In this document: piece after piece, positions 1-10,478 of the stretch
Layout of the letters: every line of letters begins with the position of its first letter
Position numbering within the stretch: the first letter of the stretch is position 1
NCBI RefSeq assembly: GCF_030272615.1
Contig: NC_081405.1
Span: 310,513,235 to 310,573,234, forward strand
Direction of reading: 5' to 3'
Source: Cryptomeria japonica
Lineage: Eukaryota > Streptophyta > Pinopsida > Cupressales > Cupressaceae
Length of the DNA stretch: 60,000 bases
Notes under the pieces: model-generated
The model's input: only the letters and a program-made list of their open reading frames with translations
What the model was told of the DNA's origin: nothing
Database searches by the model: none
Program-made: the position numbers and the translations under genes

Positions 1-295
1 CATCGACCTAGGATACATATTTCCATAGATACAACACAAGTTAAATATATCCCAGGTCGATGTAAAGCAACCTCTTCTCTATAGATCACCAGAAAATAGA
101 GAAAGAACTTTAATTTAATGCCATCAAGATAAAAGGCTTTCAAGATAGATAAATGGTATGCAAAGTTATCTATTTGGAATGCATTACCCAAGCAACGCAA
201 TCGATCAGTTGCCTTTGAAAAGAAATTGGTATGATGAAATTTTTGGGCATAAAATAGATGAAATGCACTCCATACTACTGCTGCAGAATATTTTG
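1..295 (-). pseudogene. DRM-type DNA cytosine methyltransferase fragment
   Basis: The minus strand reads TDRLRCLGNAFQ, then an AYHLSILKAF-like stretch, then EVALHRPGIYLTCVVSMEI, running off the left window edge in one open frame. This is the arrangement of plant DRM enzymes (de novo methyltransferases of RNA-directed DNA methylation, nuclear). In these the late catalytic motifs precede the SAM-binding motif I, so LGNSFQVD...YHLSVLK is followed by a LFSGIGG-like stretch and EVALHRLGI. Here the SAM-binding glycines are degraded (FSGIGG is not recognisable). Upstream (higher coordinates, about 210-295) the match fades. A second copy lies on the + strand at 2160-2846, and the two share about 45 of 55 positions (155-209 against 2756-2810, inverted). 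It is a non-functional relic. The family call is firm; which DRM paralogue it derives from is not. Confidence 0.7.
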
Positions 296-419
296 GTCAA
301 TGATATTTTTAAAATAGTAAAGGAAGGTGTATGGAAATGGCCTACTCTTATGCTTTTCATGCCATCAAAATTTGAGTTTGATTGTCATCATTTACTTTGC
401 CAAATTCTTCACACATAAC

Positions 420-2150
420 TCCTAAATCAATTTCCTACACACAAAATGATGAAAATAGGTTTGTTGATGAGGGCTTTCCTAGGTCAAATAAGTTTGAATA
501 TACCTTGAAGTGTGCAATATGGAAGGTTTGTATTATTAATCTCCTGCCCATTTCTTAATTTAAAAGATGATATCTTTATTAAATATCTCCTCTTTTTTTG
601 AAGGTAGACATCTTTAGGAAAAGATCTCTTCCTCCCTGTTTAAAATTGTCGCTTTAGATCTAATCTAAAAATGCTTAAAATTGAACATGATACCTTGATG
701 AATCTTTCTTGAATCCTCACACAATGTTTTAGGATGTCATGCAGACTATTGATCATGAATGTTGTGATTTAACTTGAATTCTCCTTCAATGCTTGATGAA
801 TGCTTGATTGCTTGTTCACTTGGAATTGAATTGATTTTATAATTAAGAGATCACTTAAATTGTAGGTAGAGTACCCCTTCAAATGATATGGTAGCCTTCC
901 TTTTATACCTAATCATACATAAAGTGTTTGAATTTTTTCTCACCCATTCTACTCACAAGAATTTTATTAAGTCTACAATATAGGGATCATAACTTATTAA
1001 TGATGCAGTGAAAGTCCTTCATGAAGGACTTCTAGAAGTATTATTGGATGAGTCTTTGTCAAGTACAGAGAAAAAGAAATTGATTCTTAATGGATTTACG
1101 GAACATTCTTTCAAATTCAAAGCCAAAATTTAATTTAAGGATGTAGAGAAGAAGGTGGAAGAGAAAAGACTAGAAGTTTTGGTGATTAGATGTGCAACAA
1201 CACGTATCCAACTACAAGAAAGCATAATTTTCTTTTTATAAAAGTATAAAGGATATAGTGACGGCATACATGTTTTAAAGGCAATGGCCTAAATATACTA
1301 AGGATATTAAGGGTCACATAGATATTATAGAATCATAAATTGTACAACTATCCAATACTATAGACATGAAGAACGATGCAAAAGGAAACAAAAGGCTTCA
1401 AATAGAAAACTTGTACATGCAACTAAATCCATTGACTAATCAGAAGAACAAAATTAAGAAGCGGTTCAATCATCTAAGAGATGTTGTAGACTTGCAACTC
1501 GCCAGCTACTTAGTTTTTGCGGGTAAGAATTTTTTTTCTTTTGGTTATGGTGGTGGTGTTTGTAGGGAGACATTTACAAATTTATATCTATTTTCACTAT
1601 TTAATGGTTTATGGGTATGTAATGGTAATTTAATGTTCTTTCATATTTTTGTATAGATTCTTTAGAATAGCCTATTATAGTGATTTTCTCTAATATGGAT
1701 AATGTTGTGGGTCAGACAACTTTGTCGTTGGTGATGAAAGCATTGAACTAGTTCTACTTTTCAAAATTGCATAAAACATTTTTTAATTATTTAATTCAGG
1801 GTTATTTGCAAAAAACAATTATCAATGTTGTTTCCTTTCTCCAAGAATTGTCTAGGATCTTTCCGTCAGATAATATGTAACATCCAATGACTAAATCTTT
1901 TCTTTACAAATTCTTATTTTATTTAATTATCATCTAAGTGTGAATTATAATTTATATCTATGCGGAAGCAGAAGATAGAAGTTCAAGACTCGTGCGCAAG
2001 TAAATTTCATAAAAGAAAGCAAGCAGACATTATCTTGAATAACATGGAAACAAGATCATCAGCTGCCTAGAAGAGAGCAATTGGAGAAAAGAATAGGAAA
2101 GTGTTAAAGGGTGATAAATACATAGAGAGTATGCAATACAAACAAACAAT
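420..2150. other. AT-rich stretch without a recognised gene
   Basis: No family was recognised. The longest open stretch is at 1366-1656 on the + strand (96 codons, a Lys/Asn-rich first half with a coiled-coil-like KNKIKKRFNHL run, then hydrophobic). It could be intron or spacer DNA of the decayed DRM copies on either side, but no splice pattern supports this. Confidence 0.4.
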
Positions 2151-2159
2151 GTCTGGAGT

Positions 2160-2846
2160 GTGTGATGTGACGTCTCTAATTTATGTCCAGAGGGACTAAC
2201 TTGTTTTGGAGTTCCTGGGAAACCTATTGGGCCACACTTAGAGGAAATCAATGTGTTCATGTAAGGGCTACCTTTTTTGTATTATAAGAATGATGCTTTT
2301 GCATCGAAGGATATTTGGAAGGAAATATTCAAAATTTTTTATAGTCTGGAACAAGAGTTGGCGGACTCGAAGTACATTTTGGCTTCCAGAAGACCAAGAG
2401 GTTATGTATGCAATCCCACAATAGAAGGGCAATTTCAAGCATTACCTCTCCCCACCATGACTATTCAGGAAGGACTTTCTCAGACAAAGGACTATTGGCC
2501 TCCATGGGTTTAAATAAAAAAATTGAATTGCTAGACTGTAGACAATGTGGTGGTGTCCTTCGTGAAGAACTCTGCAATATAATTAAAAATTCATGAGGGA
2601 AACTGCAAGATAGTGAATAGAAATACATTTTTGAAAAGTGGGAAGAATAGATCTTGGTTTGGGTGGGGCCAGGTTAGGTGGCTCCTCTAGAGGTTGACGA
2701 GATAGAAATAATATTAGGATTTGAAAAAGATCACACTCATGGAACTTCGTGTGGGACTGATCGATTGCGCTATTTGGGTAATGCATTCCAAGTAGATATA
2801 GTTAAGTACCATATTCCTGATATCCAAAACACTGGAAACTTATGAC
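2160..2846 (+). pseudogene. DRM-type DNA methyltransferase pseudogene, catalytic half
   Basis: In order the + strand shows a GVPGKPIGPHLEEIN block (about 2208-2250), a YYKNDAFASKDIWKEI block with LADSKYILASRRPRGYV (2277-2420), LPLPTMTIQEG...KDYWPPW (2440-2510), then in another frame LVWVGPG, VAPLEVDEIEIILGFEKDH (2655-2735) and TDRLRYLGNAFQVD (2755-2800). This is the collinear order of plant DRM2-type catalytic domains, where a WWPSWD motif precedes LVWVG, LGFPKNHTRG and LGNSFQVD. There are several stops (for example just after WPPW, 2511-2513) and at least one frame change, so it is dead. It ends at about 2846, close to the point where LINE sequence starts, as if cut by that insertion. The SAM-binding half expected after YHLSVLK is missing on this copy. 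Confidence 0.75.
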
Positions 2847-2849
2847 CTC

Positions 2850-4278
2850 CCCAATGCAGTTTCTGATTTTTGGAGCAATTTTTTTGGCTCCTCCAAAGTT
2901 ATCTTGCATGGCTATAGATGGATGCTAGGTAATGGTACCAGAATTGGGTTTTGGGATGACTGGTGGACTAGTGATGGCCCCCTATTGAAATTTGTTTGGG
3001 CTACCCTACAAAGAATTATGCCTCAAAAAAATTGGCACCTGGGTGGCTAATTAAATTAGAAATGGAGAATGGCTGGACCTCTCTTCTGTTGATAATGATC
3101 TGAGACCTATGCAACCTTGGTTGAATTGCATCCGCATCCCATGCTCTCAAAGGGAGGATGAAGTGTTCTAGAACTTCTCCTCTTCTGGGAAGTTCAAAGT
3201 TGTTGATGCTTATAAGTTCATCTCAAGATCCTTCTCCCTCCCCCCGTATTGGGCGGGTATCTGGAATAATCTCCTAATTCCCAAAATTAACATCTTTTTC
3301 TGGTTGTTTATGTAGAGAAAGATGTCTACCATTGATAATATTTGTAGAGGAGGTATTCCTCTCTCTAATAGATGTTTTCTCTATAAAGAGATAGAGGAAA
3401 ATATTGGCCATTTGTTGTTGCATTGTGCCTATGCCAAAAATATCTGGAATCACTTCCTTAACATTTGGAACATTACCTGGGTCTTCCTTGTTTCTACCCA
3501 ATGAATGTGGTTTGAATGGAAATTCCCTTCTAATAATCAAGCCTTAGGTGTTCTCTAGAATTTATCTCTTCCTCATATTTCTTGGGGCATCTAGAAAGAA
3601 AGAAACAATAGTGTCTTCAGGGACTTGAAAACCCCTCCTTTTGTTGTGGCTGCTAGAATTCACAATGTTATCAAAGAGAACTTTCTCCACTCCTACCCCA
3701 GCAGAAAGAATGACTCCCCTATTCCTACTCTCCAGAAGGATTGTGATACTATCAATCAGTGGCAAATTGATTGGAATATTGCCAACCCAGTCCACAAAAC
3801 CAAGCAGTGCAGACAAAATGTTATATGGCATCCTCCCCCTATGGGCTGGATCAAAATCAATATGGATGGGGTGGCTAAAGGAAATCCTCGGTCAGCCGAG
3901 TGCGGAGAGTGTCTAGGAAACACTTTGGTGGCACTCCCCCTAGGCACGCAGACTAACCACTACATGGAAGACAATGCTATCCACATTGGGCTACAGATAG
4001 CTAAAAGAGAGGGGTTTACTAAAGTGTGGCCGGAGTCTAACTCGCTAAACACTATCAACTACCTGAGTGGTCGCACGGATCCTAGCTGGATGATTGCCAA
4101 CCTGATCAAGGTCTGTCAAAATATAATTAATAAACTGACAAATTTCAAAATCTTGCACATATGTCGGGAAGGCAGTAAGGGGGTGGATCTACTAGCCAAT
4201 CTGGCGGTGGGATATGTGGCAACCAGCTGGTGGAGTAGCAGGGATGCTTTCCCCAAAAATCTCTATGATCTGGCATGA
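2850..4278 (+). pseudogene. LINE ORF2 C-terminal part: RT tail, zinc-binding region, RNase H
   Basis: The translation shows GYRWMLGNGTRIGFWDDWW near 2910-2970, typical of the region after the RT domain of plant LINEs. Next comes a zinc-binding block with NRCFLYKEIEENIGHLLLHC (3367-3425), then an open 217-codon stretch from 3625 with RNase H features: INMDGVAKGNP at about 3860, a Glu in the second motif near 3970, and a final VDLLANLA Asp near 4190. The third catalytic Asp, normally in EGDS, is replaced (PESNS, near 4035). Several former Trp positions are TAG stops (3315-3317, 3592-3594). Downstream, after a 230-base gap, lies the unknown ORF at 4505. ORF2 proteins nick DNA, reverse transcribe the element RNA and remove RNA; this copy cannot be active. 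Confidence 0.75.
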
Positions 4279-4504
4279 ATGATTACTGTGTTAATCAATG
4301 ATCCCTCATCATGACATGACTGAGTTGATAGGGAAACAACTCTTTCTGGTTTTCCCTAACAAAAAATCTAGAAACCTCCTCAACAACTAGATTTCCTATC
4401 TCATTGTGTAGTTTTTTTTTTACTATTTGGATATCCTTTGGGTGGCCCATTTTCTGCAACTGGTTGGCGATAGTGAGCCCCTTCTCCTATTTTTTGGTGA
4501 CCAG

Positions 4505-6157
4505 GAGCATAACGGGAGGGGATAAGAACATACAAGAGCCCTCTACTTGCGAGAAGTGGAAAAAGAATAAAGATGACTGCTAGGAAGTCGTCAATGGTGG
4601 TCTTGTCCCCTACCTAGACCGGCTTCATGACCCCTCTCCTCTGATTATGGAGGCCTTTGTTAATGGATGGAAAAAAGGGAGTCTTAGTGCTTATGGTGTC
4701 GATTATCAGATTGATGAAACATTGGTGGTGACGGTCACTGGTCTAGCTATGATTGGAAGAAGGCTTTATAGGGATAGAAAAAATAGGGAGGAGGACTTGT
4801 TGAGTTTATTTGACAAAGAAAAGGAGCTCTCCAGAGTCACCAAGATGGCAGATGGCAGATATAATAGAAAAAACCTCATGGCCCCATGGGCTGACATGGT
4901 TGAGTTTATTATGAGATATATCACCCTCGATGGCAAGTATGCAAGCATCTTCTCCTACCATTTCACTATCTTAAATCATTTTCATCATGGTAAAATTATC
5001 TCTAGTCCCTACTATCTAGCCTCCTCCGTTGAGAATAGCCTGGAAAAGCACCTAGAGAGCCATAACAAACCTGTTCTCCATGAGGGACTTATTATCCTTA
5101 TCATGGAACACGCTAAATCCCTTGAAATTGTGCCCTCGCTTGCTGAGATTGGCCTGCTATTGGAGGTCCAAGATGTCTCTGACTCGAAGATGGACTTGGA
5201 TGATAGTGGGGTTCCTATTGATGACCCTGAATACAAACCTGCAGATGAAAAGGAAATGATGGTCAGACATTGGATGCTTGGCAGTAAAAATCCCCCTAGA
5301 TGGCTAGCTAGCAAATACAAAACCAACAGAAAGCTGATCTCCAAGGCTGAACCCCTCACCAAAAAAAAAAAATGGCAGCTAAGGATCATAGCTCGAATAT
5401 TACAGACCAAGGGATTAAATTGGACATCCCTATCAATGTCCAGAAAGACAAACAGGGAACCATAGCCAATGAAGAGAGCTATGGAAATAGAAGGCTGGTA
5501 GTCTGATGAGCTTGGTCATGGAAGCCACCAGAAGCTAGGAGTGTTGCTAGAAGTGGGTCGAGTGTGAAATTGACACCCTTAAAATGGGGGTTAAAGAAAT
5601 AATTGACATTTTTACTGCTTCCCCGGAACCCATCAAACTGGAGAAACTCATGATTATGACTCAAAAACTCTCCCAGAATGTTGAGGTAATGAAATGCAAT
5701 CACGAACAAAGGATTCATAAGGTGGAATAATCCATGGTTGAGATTAAGAAAAATCTTAAGAACCTGGTCGACATTAGTAAAGAATCCATGAACAACATTG
5801 AGGGGCTTGAAAAGATTAATGACATGGTTGTTGATTATAGATCCTATCACAGTGACCCGGTGAAAGATCTTGAAGGAGATGATATGGCCATTGGAGACAA
5901 CAAAACCACTAGACCCAGTTCTAGAACCAAGAGCAGAAGTAGCAACAAGGGTACCTCCAGATTCATCATGGAGGAGTTTGAGGAAATCAACAGCATTTCC
6001 ATCCAAAATAACAAGGATTTGGTGCTCTTGCTTAACTGCAAGCTTTTCTTTTTCTTTGGCTTGTTTGTCTATGGTTTCTTTGTTTTTATTCGGGGTTGCT
6101 CCCCTGTTTTACTGTTGGCCAACTGTTATAAAACTTTAGGTTTCGGGTCCTTGTAAA
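4505..6157 (+). pseudogene. Unknown protein, third coding region of a LINE (copy 1)
   Basis: Family not recognised. The frame begins with an EPSTCEKWKKNK stretch (about 4530), a TAG at 4581-4583, then VPYLDRLHDPSPL and an ATG at 4647 opening 272 codons. These include VNGWKKGSLS, DETLVVTVTGL, a RRLYRDR motif, MVEFIMRYITLDGKY, SYHFTILNHFHHGK and LHEGLIILIMEH. A second part (about 5560-6157, another frame) is Lys/Glu-rich and coiled-coil-like, then basic with an SSRTKSRSS stretch, and ends in a very hydrophobic tail. The minus strand at 54080-54660 carries a homologue with matching FLEKLHG, NWKEEG, DENLIGEVTG, FHDR, YYFILLNHF and LHDGLIHLI motifs, again just downstream of LINE RNase H. I infer that it belongs to the element. 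An unrelated captured host gene is possible. Confidence 0.55.
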
Positions 6158-6300
6158 ACCCATTTATCTTTATCAAAAACTGATAAATAAATAAAGCAAG
6201 TAAATAATAAATAACCCAACAATAAATAAATACATAAATAAATAATAAATCCAATAAATCAAATCCTCAAATAATAAATATTCAAATAAACATTAAACCA

Positions 6301-7499
6301 TCAAATAATAATAATAAAAGGCACCAATAAAATATAGATCCATAAAATAACATGTTAATATAAAATATAAATGGCATCCATCAATTTGTTTTAATACTTA
6401 ATAAACTATATGAATCAATTAATTATTAATCTAATAAATAATCACAACTCACAAAGCAACCCAACGTAGGGTTGAATAACATACCACATGATGCTAAACC
6501 AACAACTCAAGCCAAGACACTAACTGACAAGGGTATCAACTTAAGCCTAGAGTGTGTAGAAGGAACTCATGTCACCTCCAATGAAATTACCATTGGGATA
6601 AAGACACACTCAGACCTATGAGACTAGGTGGAGTTAATGTCTAGTAATTGCAACTCCGCAACCACCAATAACCACAAGACAACATGTAGAATTGTATATA
6701 TCATAAATAACCAGGCAAGTGAAGAGAATCACAACATCATATCATGCTCATAATGAGTGATATGACATCATCTCTATCATGAATACACTGGTAACACAAT
6801 CAAAACAACCATATCATCATCTAATCCAATAGAATGATGAAGAGGGGTTAGTAGTAACGAGATATCATCATGTCATAAAATAATGAGTGCATATAGATCA
6901 CTTAATATGGGTCTAATCATCATCATAGTCCAGGATATAACACCATCCACATAAATTATAATGAATCCACTAATGTCAAAGATAATATCAATATAAAAAA
7001 TGAAACAAGAGGCCAAAAATGTTTATCACATCCTCTCATAAATGATGAATCAGGGAGGCGCACTACAAGAAGTAGGTGAAATGATATAAAATTGATAAGA
7101 TTGAGAAGAAATAAAAAGATATAGAACATAATGTCAACTAAGAATAAAAATATAGCAATGAGATATAGAGAGGAACCTGGCACTAAAACCTTGAATTGAA
7201 AGTGTCAGTCAAGTGTGTTAGGTGCCATAGACCTGAAGGTGTTTCCATCATATAAAACTTTGAATTTTAAATCAAAATGCCTTAAAGATTACTCTATCAA
7301 AGTTTCAACCAAGAATTGTTAGTCACGTGAAAATCAACACAAATGAGGGTTTTTCCTGTTCAAAATTTAGAACTGTATGTCTCATTTTTCTCTCTACAAC
7401 TCTAAAGTCTTGATTATCATATTTATAACCTATAGATAGAAAAGAGGAGATTAACAACATGGTATATATGAGGGGTTTCCTAAGAAAAACCCTAGGTAG
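6301..7499. other. AT-rich spacer, nothing recognised
   Basis: This stretch is rich in AATAAATAA runs at its left end (LINE tail) and then holds ordinary AT-rich DNA with many stops on both strands. No coding family, RNA gene or paired terminal repeat was seen. Confidence 0.4.
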
Positions 7500-7815
7500 G
7501 AATTAATCTCCACTATAGAAATGATGATTACAAAAGATTTTGTACCCTTTTACAGCAACACCATAGATATATAATGATACACTTTATTTCCTTAGCCTCT
7601 AATTTAGACCTATTTTAACTCAAAACATAAGCATAAGCCTCACAAACAAATACTCTAATATGTCTCATCAAAATATTCTTTCCTAATCACACCTACATAA
7701 GTGTCTTATCCACGAGTGTTGATGTACTAGATCTATTTAATAGATAGAAAGTAGTGGCTATAGCTTTGGCCCAAAACTTTTCTTCAGTAATTTTGTTGCT
7801 TTGTTCATCATGTTT
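7500..7815 (-). pseudogene. Ty1/Copia integrase C-terminal relic
   Basis: The minus strand reads KITEEKFWAKAIATTFYLLNR, then STLVDKT, LGKN, HIRVFVCEAYAYV, RSKLEAKEIKC and VKGYK..HFYSGD. This matches the well-known order in plant Copia integrases (FWAEAV.TA.YLLNRSPT, LRVFGC.AY.HVP, KLD.KS.KC.F.GY). In-frame stops occur (for example after VDKTLM and within the GYS region). No neighbouring protease, RT or LTR of the same element was recognised, so it is an isolated remnant. Confidence 0.75.
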
Positions 7816-8078
7816 TACTTTGTGTTGCTTCATAGTTACACATATGGGTTTGTGGTTTGGATAGTAGAATTATGAATATCAGATGTACCTATATTCAAGT
7901 TTGTACATGTTATGAATCTTTCAAAGGTGAGATACATTGTTCGGCAATTCAACTTGTTAGTTTCTCTATTCCTCTGGAACAAAATAGTATGTTTGGACAT
8001 CTGAATTTTATCAATTGATTGTTTTTGGTCTTGCAGTTTTTGGACATGATTAAGCATTATAGATAACGCATGTATTCC

Positions 8079-8773
8079 AGTTGGCATTGACTTTTCTTAT
8101 ATCTTGACTGACCTATGTGGGTGAAACATATGAAGTATCTTGAGGTAGCATGTAAATTACTCTTGATAAGGCATGTGTGGATGACTTAAAATATAGATCA
8201 ATATATATGTGATATACTCTTTCGATGAGGATACAGAGATACAGAGAATTAGATATATGATATAGTGATCAAAATTGATATGGTGTGGTGATATGTGATT
8301 GAAGAAGATGTGAATGACTGAAGAGCTAATGAAGTGTGTGAAGTTTGTCTACCAAGCCTAATTGGGACTACACTCCATGCATATGTAAGATGCAACTATA
8401 ATAGTTCATTTTGTCTACTTGTTCTCTTATGGGCAGTAAGCCCTTTGGCAGGGAGTCTCGGGAAGTGAGCCTTGTAGTGATCATTTTGTAATATTTAATA
8501 ACTAGTTATATTATATTGAGAGTTAACCCTCTCTGTGGTTTTTTTCCCTAATGGGTTTCCACACAAAAAATGGGGTGTTCTCTTATACATGTTGTTGTGG
8601 ATGGTATGCCTACTTTTTATTATTATTTGATCATTTATTTATTTATTTTATATTCTTATTGATGTCAATCTGTAAAGTAATAATTGGGTTGACTCTAAAG
8701 TTTAAAAATGGAATAGTTATTCACCCCCTCACCCCCCCCCCCCCCCCTCTCTCAATATTTTGGTTGTTCAACA
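8079..8773 (+). mobile_element. Copia-type LTR remnant (LTR A), probable solo LTR
   Basis: The right half carries features common to large Copia LTRs: a GGGAGTCTCGGGAAG block (8450-8475), a GTGGTTTTTTCCCTAATGGGTTTCCAC-type segment (8536-8562) and a TTCACCCCCT...CTCTC segment just before the end (8720-8755). The same blocks occur in the better delimited LTRs at 55285-59128 and 56176-57305. The left edge is chosen where TTGGCATTGAC resembles the TGTTGGCATT start of LTR B, but the first bases are altered. No matching target duplication was found and no primer-binding site follows 8773, so a solo or truncated LTR is likely. Confidence 0.45.
8728..8747 (+). repeat. C homopolymer run
   Basis: This C-rich run includes a pure stretch of about 17 C after CTCAC. 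It is an expanded form of the CACCCCCC element seen near the end of the related LTRs (about 57282-57290 and 59097-59103). Confidence 0.8.
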
Positions 8774-8789
8774 CTATCTTGTCTACTTT

Positions 8790-10260
8790 CTATCATGACA
8801 TCTACTTGTTCTTCTTCTTTAGTTTTCTATTAACTTGAGTCCATTTCTCTTCCAAAAAAACTTCCATTAACTTTAGATGAGTTTAAATCAAATTAGCTCC
8901 AAATCCGAAAAAGGAGATGGATTTCTACACATATCTACACTAACAAAAGAGTAACTATTTGAGGACCAACATCTTCGTGATAAAATTTACCTTTTTAGCA
9001 AGAGGAAGCAATTGAATCCTCACCATTAACAATATATTCCCTTTTAGGTAGAGAACCAATCTAATTCTTCTAAGGGGCAACTTCCTAATCATTACATAAA
9101 TTTACATAACTCCTCTAAAATATCTTATTTTACCACACCACAAATAAGAATAGTAATTGTTTCTTGTAGCTTGTCTTATATATTAGCCTTGTGTTGCATC
9201 GAGTTAGACTCATCATCTTCATTATTCATGACTCCCTCAATTTTATCTCCAACTTCAAGAGTTTGATCAAAAAATAGATCATTCTCCTCCATAGTCTCAG
9301 CTTGTATAAACATATAATATAGGGCAAGAGACTTTAGGATAGCTTCTCAGCTTTTTTGACCAATCACCCTTTTAATTATATACATAAATAATTTCTTGTT
9401 GGTATTACTATAATAACCATATATTTTAGAGATCTACCAAAAAAATTACATTTTTATGCTAAATAGTTAGGTTACACAAACACATCTATATTTAACAGAG
9501 ACTCTAGAAGGAAAAACTATGTTGATAGCGACATTAATAGAGATCTTAGAAAATACCAGTCTAGGTTTTAATTGTGTAACTCTTTCCATAGAAAGTAGAT
9601 AACCAAAGAAATTTTCAATACCCTAAAAAAATTTAAATTCTAAAACTCTAAAGAACACCCAAGACGTGAACCTCAATCAATGAGTTGAACAAATGCTTTC
9701 ATTTACATCAAGAGAATTTCTTGAAATTTTTCTATAAAGACCGAGGATCCCTAGTTACTAGCTTTAAGAAGTCTTCTTGAACCACAAATATAAGAAGGAA
9801 CATGCCATTAGCCATATCACCAATGTTAATGCTACCCTTTGACATCCAAATATTATCTACCCATTTCCTAACATTATCAATATTAGTGAAAAAAGAAAGA
9901 AAATTACCAATTAGGATAACTCCAACCTCTCAGTTTATTCATTCTTTAGATCATCAGGAACTAAAACCTTGAACGCATCTACCAAACAAGAAACCTTCAA
10001 TGAATCAAAAACCATAGATCTGCCCATATTTGGATATCTTTTGTCAATAAACTTAACAACATAGGTCATAGGGTCCTGCTCATAAAATAATGACTCAAGA
10101 CCATGTGGAGGGGAAATAGAAACCTTTTTTAAATCCTATTCATCTTTTAGCCCTCCTTCACTACCACAGAAGAAACCACATTAGATGGGGGAGATCTCAT
10201 TGATCTGTCACCTATTAGATCGATGGGCCTTAAATGTTCAAAATACTTTAGAACATTTCA
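8790..10260 (-). pseudogene. LINE ORF1-like relic (DUF4283-type region)
   Basis: The minus strand gives WVFFRVLEFKFF, GIENFFGYLLSMERVTQLKP, RLVFSKISINVAIN and FPSRVSV (about 9680-9480). That series is typical of the nucleic-acid-binding DUF4283 region of plant LINE ORF1 proteins (PLEF.., GN..G.F..., R...KI.I.V). Upstream, PMTYVVKFIDKRYP and SLKVSCLVDAFKVL (about 10070-9950) and downstream an acidic, then KWTQVNRKLKKKN C-terminus (about 8830) are consistent with the same protein. Stops are frequent. No ORF2 follows; LTR A lies immediately downstream. Confidence 0.5.
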
Positions 10261-10473
10261 AAGTATTCAATGAGGTTCCCTTTATTTCAGTCTCCTTTGT
10301 ATGCAAAACTAGATGACTAATTTTGTTTTTTTGGTGAAAATAGCATAATATTTATTAGTCTAATTTTGATATCTAAAACTATTCTAATTTCTGGCTTGAG
10401 GACATTACAAATTTTTTGTTATTCCCTCACTTTCATATACTCCTTACTTCTATTTATATATCATTTTTATTTT

Positions 10474-10478
10474 ATTAT
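10474..10478. repeat. Target-site duplication of the Tat element, left copy
   Basis: ATTAT directly precedes the first TG of the 5' LTR and is repeated exactly at 25591-25595 after the last CA of the 3' LTR. Five bases is the normal Gypsy duplication length. Confidence 0.9.

Larger units (their letters stand above)
2847..6300 (+). mobile_element. 5'-truncated LINE with an extra 3' coding region
   Basis: A LINE (plant L1-type non-LTR retrotransposon) remnant. It contains the reverse-transcriptase C-terminal part, an RVT-associated zinc-binding region and RNase H (2850-4278). These are followed by an unknown open region (4505-6157) and a 3' end at 6139-6165. That 27-nt terminus is identical to the one on the minus strand at 50693-50719 in another copy. 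It is followed by a loose (TAAA)n tail (about 6180-6260), a usual LINE tail form. The 5' part (endonuclease, most of RT) is missing; 5' truncation is common in LINEs. No target duplication could be identified. The left edge is uncertain by about 30 bases. Confidence 0.65.

Noticed and set aside
1-62. Inverted repeat CATCGACCTAGG / CCCAGGTCGATG at the window start, as a possible transposon end or hairpin
   Set aside because: Both arms lie inside the open minus-strand DRM frame (ALHRPG, ILGR), so ordinary coding sequence explains them. The arm is only 12 bases with one mismatch.
155-2810. Inverted 55-bp similarity as terminal repeats of a DNA transposon
   Set aside because: Both arms encode the same LGNAFQ(V/I)D motif of DRM, and no target duplication flanks them. 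They are two gene copies, not transposon ends.
5479-6041. Minus-strand open frames opposite the LINE third coding region
   Set aside because: Shadows of the + strand frame; only the + strand has a homologue at the second locus.
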